Source: DATFCK01 sp045809745 (lineage in GTDB: Bacteria; Verrucomicrobiota; Verrucomicrobiia; Chthoniobacterales; UBA10450). Taken from it: 64,000 nucleotides of DNA. This document shows, one piece after another, positions 60,801-64,000 of the stretch. The notes under the pieces were generated by a model. The model was not told the origin of the DNA. It did no database searches and saw nothing but the letters and a program-made list of their open reading frames with translations. A program made the position numbers and the translations under genes. Within the stretch, counting starts at the first letter, position 1. Each line of letters starts with the position of its first letter. The DNA lies in assembly GCA_045809745.1 (NCBI GenBank), contig JBJMXE010000047.1, positions 5,443 through 69,442 on the forward strand. Direction: 5' to 3'.

Positions 60801-62155
60801 CGATTACTGCGACACTACAACTGCAGGACGGGGCGACCGGTTATGGCGTCGTCACCTATAGCATCCGTCTTGGCGCTGTCGTTATCCCGCTGTCGCAATC
60901 CTTCGACAGCGTGACCGCCCCCGCATTACCGGCCGGTTGGAGTGCAGTGGTGGCGTCAGGCACGCCCGCGCCATGGTCCACCAGCGCGGCCAACGCCGAT
61001 TCTGCGCCTAACGCCGCTTCGGCAACGACGGTGGATACGGTGAGCGACAATCAGTTGATTTCTCCGTTAGTAAACATCCCAGGCAGCGGCGGGCAATTGT
61101 CTTTCCGCCATCGTTGGAACCTTGAGGACACCTTCGATGGCGGCGTCCTGGAGATTTCGATTAACGGCGCAGCTTACAAGGAGATTCAGGCCGCCGGCGG
61201 CATGTTCCTGAGCGGAGGGTACAACGAGACGATCAGCAGCGACTTCAGCAGCCCGATCGCCGGATCGCAGGCCTGGAGCGGAGACATGAACGGCGGATAT
61301 ACCACCACAATCGTTAATTTGCCCGCGGCAGCGCTCGGGCAGAATGTCCGTTTCCGCTGGCGATTGGCTTCGGACGACGGAGTCAGCGGTCTCACGGCCG
61401 TCTGGCGCGTTGATAACGTCGTCCTAACGACCAATAGCTACACCTGTTCCGGCTGTTCGGCCCCGCCGGCGATCGTTAACGGCCCCCCGCCATCCAGTGT
61501 CGTGGTGGGCACGCCCTACAATTTCTCGTTCAGCGCAACCGGAAATCCAGCGCCCACTTTCACGGTAAAATCGGGTAGTCTTCCTGCTGGATTAAGTTTG
61601 TCGCCCAACGGCGTGTTATCCGGGACGGTCTGGTCGGTCGGTGCCTCGATGTATCCGAACATTGTCGCTAACGCCAGCAACGGTACTTTACCCGACGCCC
61701 AGCAGACATTCTCGCTAACGACCGTTACGAATGCATCGAATTATCTGAATAGCTTCGGATTGACCGGCACCAATGCCGGCCTCCTGATCGACTACGACCA
61801 CGATGGTATCGCCAACCTGGAGGAGTACGCATTGGGCCTGAACCCGACCACGGCCAGTGTTTCGGGGCTGCCGGTGGTGTCGATCAAGAAGTACGGCGGT
61901 CATAACTATCTCTCCATGATTTTCCAGCGATCCAGTTCGGCTACGGATCTGACCTACACGGTGCAGGGTTCGAGCGATCTGGTAACCTGGACCGATCTGG
62001 CCAGCAGTGTCGGCGGTGGACAAACGTCCGGCGCCGGATTCGTTAGCGAAACCGGCACTGCGCCCAATCTGACCGTCGAGGTGCGCGACACCGTCTCAAC
62101 CGACAACCCGCCTAACGGCATCCGGTTCCTGCGGTTAAAAATCAGCTCCCCGTAA
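57866..62155 (+). CDS. giant secreted M12-type zinc metalloprotease with beta-domains
   Basis: 1429 residues with a signal peptide (APVAAVSAVFLFCGTLFA). The N-terminal part (about 30-240) is a propeptide-like region. The reprolysin-type catalytic domain (about 215-440) has the zinc motif VVHEMGHQFGADHPF, with His362 as first ligand. The long-zinc-motif G-x-D-H follows it, with a Met-turn-like IMAYAGIC downstream. Several beta-sandwich modules then follow (cadherin/Ig-like, with VAQVGSASDAQGDAVTVSL and ALTASASDPDGDTLTYCWEE). The last ~90 residues carry LIDYDHDGIANLEEYALGLN and a TVQGSSDLVTWTDLAS domain typical of this phylum. Probably an exported or surface protease. Confidence 0.88.
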   Translation: MRFAPVAAVSAVFLFCGTLFAQSPPASRAKAIGAGKIWADVSEQNIATRLAATPGRAHRRDIVPRKYRTLHVDKALLKGLLNSAGPEKAGPIETNGIEFDLPSPDGTSQRFLIQESPILDPKLAARFPELKTYVGRGIDDPTATARLDFTPRGFHAIVLSAAGQTYVDPYARDEDEDYISYAKQDFVAADKSFSCLVEGQSAQSDTLTSSAAERSTGTTLKTYRLALACTGEYAVAVCSPNPPTISSTLAAMLTSVNRCTAIYERELAIRFMLVPNTDKLIYLDGNTDPYTNASGSTMLGENQTNIDNVIGSANYDFGHVFSTGGGGVAYLGVICTAGYKARGVTGTSNPVGDPYDVDYVVHEMGHQFGADHPFNGTGGSCLNNSNASTAYEPGSGTTIMAYAGICSTQNLAAHSDDYFHTISYDEIINYTSGAGNSCAQVTSTGNTPPSIGPLTAFTIPAQTPFALTASASDPDGDTLTYCWEEFDLGPLQDPTQNPRDNGTSPIFRSLRPTTNPTRCFPSLTYILNNQNVPPATVNTLAIGEFLPTTSRTMTFRVTARDNHANGGGVTYSSTTVTSVSSAGPFAVTSQNSGGSIAGGSVQTVTWSVANTILPPINCANVKISLSTDGGNTFPIILASSVPNIGSAVVTIPNTANVATTQGRIKVEAANNIFFDISDADLTVTSTNTAPVLNISSGLTVARGQPAPTVAQVGSASDAQGDAVTVSLANIPFGAHVTPSISNGNIFLSGTVDCAVTTTTFSRTYVMTLTATDSNGSTSSAKVNLVVTPNPSPTVGTYPDITLARNNLGTATPSVGAADANGNLGASPYSVVPTSLPGGGTLSINQNSGVVTASATAGTTLGPVSVRVAVTDSCGGTAIRMFNINVVASSFPSLQSGSASAPTTEGCPPANGAVDPGETVTVNLPVNNTGGSATTNLVATLQASGGVTPVTTTQTYGAIAAGGVVSRAFQFTATGACGDTITATLQLQDGATGYGVVTYSIRLGAVVIPLSQSFDSVTAPALPAGWSAVVASGTPAPWSTSAANADSAPNAASATTVDTVSDNQLISPLVNIPGSGGQLSFRHRWNLEDTFDGGVLEISINGAAYKEIQAAGGMFLSGGYNETISSDFSSPIAGSQAWSGDMNGGYTTTIVNLPAAALGQNVRFRWRLASDDGVSGLTAVWRVDNVVLTTNSYTCSGCSAPPAIVNGPPPSSVVVGTPYNFSFSATGNPAPTFTVKSGSLPAGLSLSPNGVLSGTVWSVGASMYPNIVANASNGTLPDAQQTFSLTTVTNASNYLNSFGLTGTNAGLLIDYDHDGIANLEEYALGLNPTTASVSGLPVVSIKKYGGHNYLSMIFQRSSSATDLTYTVQGSSDLVTWTDLASSVGGGQTSGAGFVSETGTAPNLTVEVRDTVSTDNPPNGIRFLRLKISSP

Positions 62156-62346
62156 ATACACCACGGGCTCAGCCGCGATAATCAACCATCGACCCATCCG
62201 GACGAATCGGCCACATTCGGGCATCCCGACGCCTCTGCCCGGGGCTATATATTCAGTGAATCCGCTAACCGTCGGCTCGCGCCATCGGCTAAATTCCCCC
62301 TTGCCTCCGCTAGGCAGCGCGCCGCTCGATGAACGTCGCTCCAATT

Positions 62347-63421
62347 CTATCGATCACCAACGCCGGTGATTTTGAACACTCGATACGGTTCCACCCGCAC
62401 GTTGCGGCCCTGGTTGAACCGCGGCGTGTTCTGAATCTGCGAGCAGGTGACGTAAAGCGTTTCCTGCGGTCCCCAGCTGAGCGTGTCCGGCCAGCTCAGC
62501 CGTTTGTCTTCGATTACATTTTCGACTTTCCGCGTTGTCGGATCGAACCTAACGATCGCGTTCTGTTCCAGCGCGGTGAGATATACCCGGCCACCGGGCG
62601 CTTCCAACATTCCGTCGGGCGCGGGCGTGCGACCCATATTCTCTACCTTCGCTGACAGGTCGTTCTTTGAAATTTTTGGGTCGCGCAGGTAATCGGTTTT
62701 GATTCGGTACAGCGTGTAACCAGTCAGCGCGTGGTAGTAGAGGAAGTTGTTCGTGGTATCCAGCGCGATCCCATCCGAATTAATTTTCGGCGGCGAGTTC
62801 GTTTCCTGGACTAACAACTGCCGGCCGTCGACTGTGAGTTTTACATCTTTCTCAGCGCTGGTTGATACGTCGCCTTCCAGCAACCGTCGACCTTTACCGG
62901 TGTCAAGGTCCACCACCACAATCGCTCCCAACCCCGAGTCGGTGATAAATGCAGTGCGGGTCCCAGGATCGATCCGAAACGTCGTTTAAATAACTTTTCT
63001 TCGGCGCTAGGTCTTCCCCAAACGGAATCGTTTGTACCACCTGGTTGGTTTTCAGATCGACCTTCACCAGCTTCGGTCCCCCCGGCACAATGTCTTTCAT
63101 CTTTGGTGCAGCGGGATCGAGGATCCACAGATTGCCGTCAGCGTCGATATACACGCTCTGAACACAGACGAAGTGAGTCCCGGCCGCTCCTGGTCCATTC
63201 ATCTCAGCGTTCGGATACGGCTCCGGCGCACCCCCGCTGATTTCCGCCACTGAAATCGTATGATCATCGGACCAATCGGGGAAGTTCACGAAAACACGGC
63301 CACCTTTGGAGACCGCGACGCCGGTTACCTGCTGGTTCGCAAATTTGGCTACTTCCTCCAGCTCGGCTGCCCTGGCTTGCCCCAGGAACAGCGCCGCCAA
63401 GAGGAGGCAAATTCCGGCCAT
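62347..63421 (-). pseudogene. SMP-30/gluconolactonase-like exported protein, disrupted by a one-base frameshift
   Basis: Two overlapping minus-strand reading frames make one gene. The first (63421 down to ~62980) starts MAGICLLLAALFLGQARAAE, a signal peptide, and runs through GRVFVNFPDWSDDHTISVAE to KKSYLNDV. The second (~62980 to 62347) continues with RIDPGTRTAFITDSGLGAIV and ends YRVFKITGVGDR. Reading straight through the whole beta-propeller needs one base fewer in the A-run at 62977-62979 (AAA on the plus strand). The intact protein would be about 360 residues, in the SMP-30/major-royal-jelly group of lactonase-like enzymes. It may be a true pseudogene or a sequencing error. Confidence 0.75.
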
Positions 63422-63603
63422 TCTCGTCCCTCGGATCTTTACAAAGGGTGACCAACCCGAACAATTCCTGAAGTCGAACCCGAGCATAATCTTTTCCGCA
63501 GACGATTACTTATGCCTTCATGGAACGCCGGAACTTACGGTGTTGGACGTAGCTTTCTGGAGTGAGCTGATCGCGTTGAACCAGCTAACGAGAGGATAAT
63601 CCT

Positions 63604-63918
63604 ATGGGATTTGATCAATATCACGAGCCCCCTAACGAATTGCCGGAACTGACCCGGACTTTTGCGCGAATGATCGCATCGCTGACCGAGGAAGCAGAAG
63701 CGATCAACTGGTACGAACAACGCATTGCTGTGGAGAAGGACGAGTGCGCCCGCGACATCATGCACAACGCTCAGAAAGAGGAATTCAAACACTTCTCAAT
63801 GGACCTCGAATGGCTGCTTCGAAACAAACCGCTTTGGCGTGAAATCGCCGAGGGTGTTCTGTTCAAGCAGGGCGACATCGTCGAGCGGGCGGATAAAGCG
63901 GAGGAGAGCGCGGATTGA
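63604..63918 (+). CDS. encapsulated ferritin (EncFtn family)
   Basis: 104 residues forming two long helices. The EncFtn pattern is clear: TEEAEAINWYEQRIAVEKDE (with the metal-binding Glu32), then QKEEFKHFSMDLEWLLRNK with Glu60 and His63, the ExxH pair of the ferroxidase centre. EncFtn forms a ring of five dimers and oxidises and stores iron inside an encapsulin nanocompartment. The encapsulin shell gene normally lies next to it; only 82 bp remain to the window end, so it must lie outside. The C-terminus (DKAEESAD) lacks a recognisable encapsulin-targeting peptide. A GAGAGG lies 9-12 bases upstream of the start. Confidence 0.85.
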   Translation: MGFDQYHEPPNELPELTRTFARMIASLTEEAEAINWYEQRIAVEKDECARDIMHNAQKEEFKHFSMDLEWLLRNKPLWREIAEGVLFKQGDIVERADKAEESAD

Positions 63919-64000
63919 ACCGGTGCTTCAGCCGGTCGCGTCATCGGCACCACTCGTTTCCCCCGCCGCTGAGCGCCTCCGGCCACCCTCGCGCCGTCCG
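63919..64000 (+). other. end of window after the encapsulated-ferritin gene
   Basis: No start codon with a Shine-Dalgarno is visible. The +1 frame relative to the ferritin gene stays open from about 63898 to the edge and reads a Pro/Ala/Ser/Arg-rich peptide. It may be the start of an unknown gene, the rest of the ferritin after a frameshift, or nothing. Confidence 0.3.

Noticed and set aside
1..64000. CRISPR arrays, rRNA genes, prophage or transposase genes
   Set aside because: No regular direct repeats with spacers, no rRNA sequence and no integrase- or transposase-like protein was seen.

Overview
The window looks like chromosomal DNA of a soil-type Verrucomicrobiota bacterium (Chthoniobacterales/Spartobacteria-like is my best guess). 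The base composition is moderately high in GC. The phylum inference rests on four things: a UBact-type ubiquitin-like gene next to 20S proteasome genes, an alternative complex III respiratory locus, secreted proteins ending in a beta domain of the TVQGSSDLVTWT type, and many small palindromic intergenic repeats. It is an inference and no database search was run.

Layout. 1-8.7 kb: the C-terminal end of a Calx-beta-like secreted protein, asnS, a D-amino-acid-oxidase-like flavoenzyme, the menaquinone (futalosine pathway) gene mqnC, and an outer-membrane biogenesis pair bamA-skp closed by a strong terminator, then a DUF3108 protein. 8.8-12.2 kb (minus strand): a tight operon UBact - prcB - prcA - N-acetylmuramoyl-alanine amidase - peptidoglycan-binding protein. 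The 58-codon UBact gene has the typical RYRQRTGE C-terminus. 12.3-22.3 kb: LysM and GYF_2 proteins, an MsbA-like ABC exporter, an M28 peptidase, an Mrp/ApbC ATPase and the pyrR-pyrB-pyrC cluster. 22.5-29.4 kb: a CBS protein, sufCBD, a response regulator with a degenerate kinase-dimerisation segment, tRNA-Gln and an HtrA protease. 29.8-37.2 kb: an ankyrin/L,D-transpeptidase fusion, lysine 2,3-aminomutase, a cupredoxin, a TPR protein, and an amidohydrolase that seems to have absorbed intergenic repeats into its reading frame.

37.4-49.5 kb: the respiratory centrepiece, ten tightly packed plus-strand genes. actABCDEF encode a complete alternative complex III (quinol to cytochrome c electron transfer). 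They are followed by a one-TM protein and by cbb3-oxidase-like subunits I and II and a monohaem cytochrome c. Subunit I aligns well with CcoN but has lost all three CuB histidines, the cross-linked tyrosine position and the high-spin haem histidine, while keeping both low-spin haem ligands. It should therefore not reduce oxygen, and its role in the complex is open. 49.6-64 kb: a NERD-like membrane protein, a large FAD/Fe-S dehydrogenase, DNA polymerase IV, a long disordered membrane protein, small secreted and zinc-ribbon proteins, a phosphoglycerate-mutase-type phosphatase, a 1429-residue secreted metalloprotease, a frameshifted SMP-30/gluconolactonase-like gene and, at the right edge, an encapsulated-ferritin gene.

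Two genome-scale signals stand out. A 7-mer, GTTAGGC/GCCTAAC, occurs at least 40 times by hand count, in both orientations, inside and outside genes. Several families of short inverted repeats are scattered between genes and, in one case, inside a gene.
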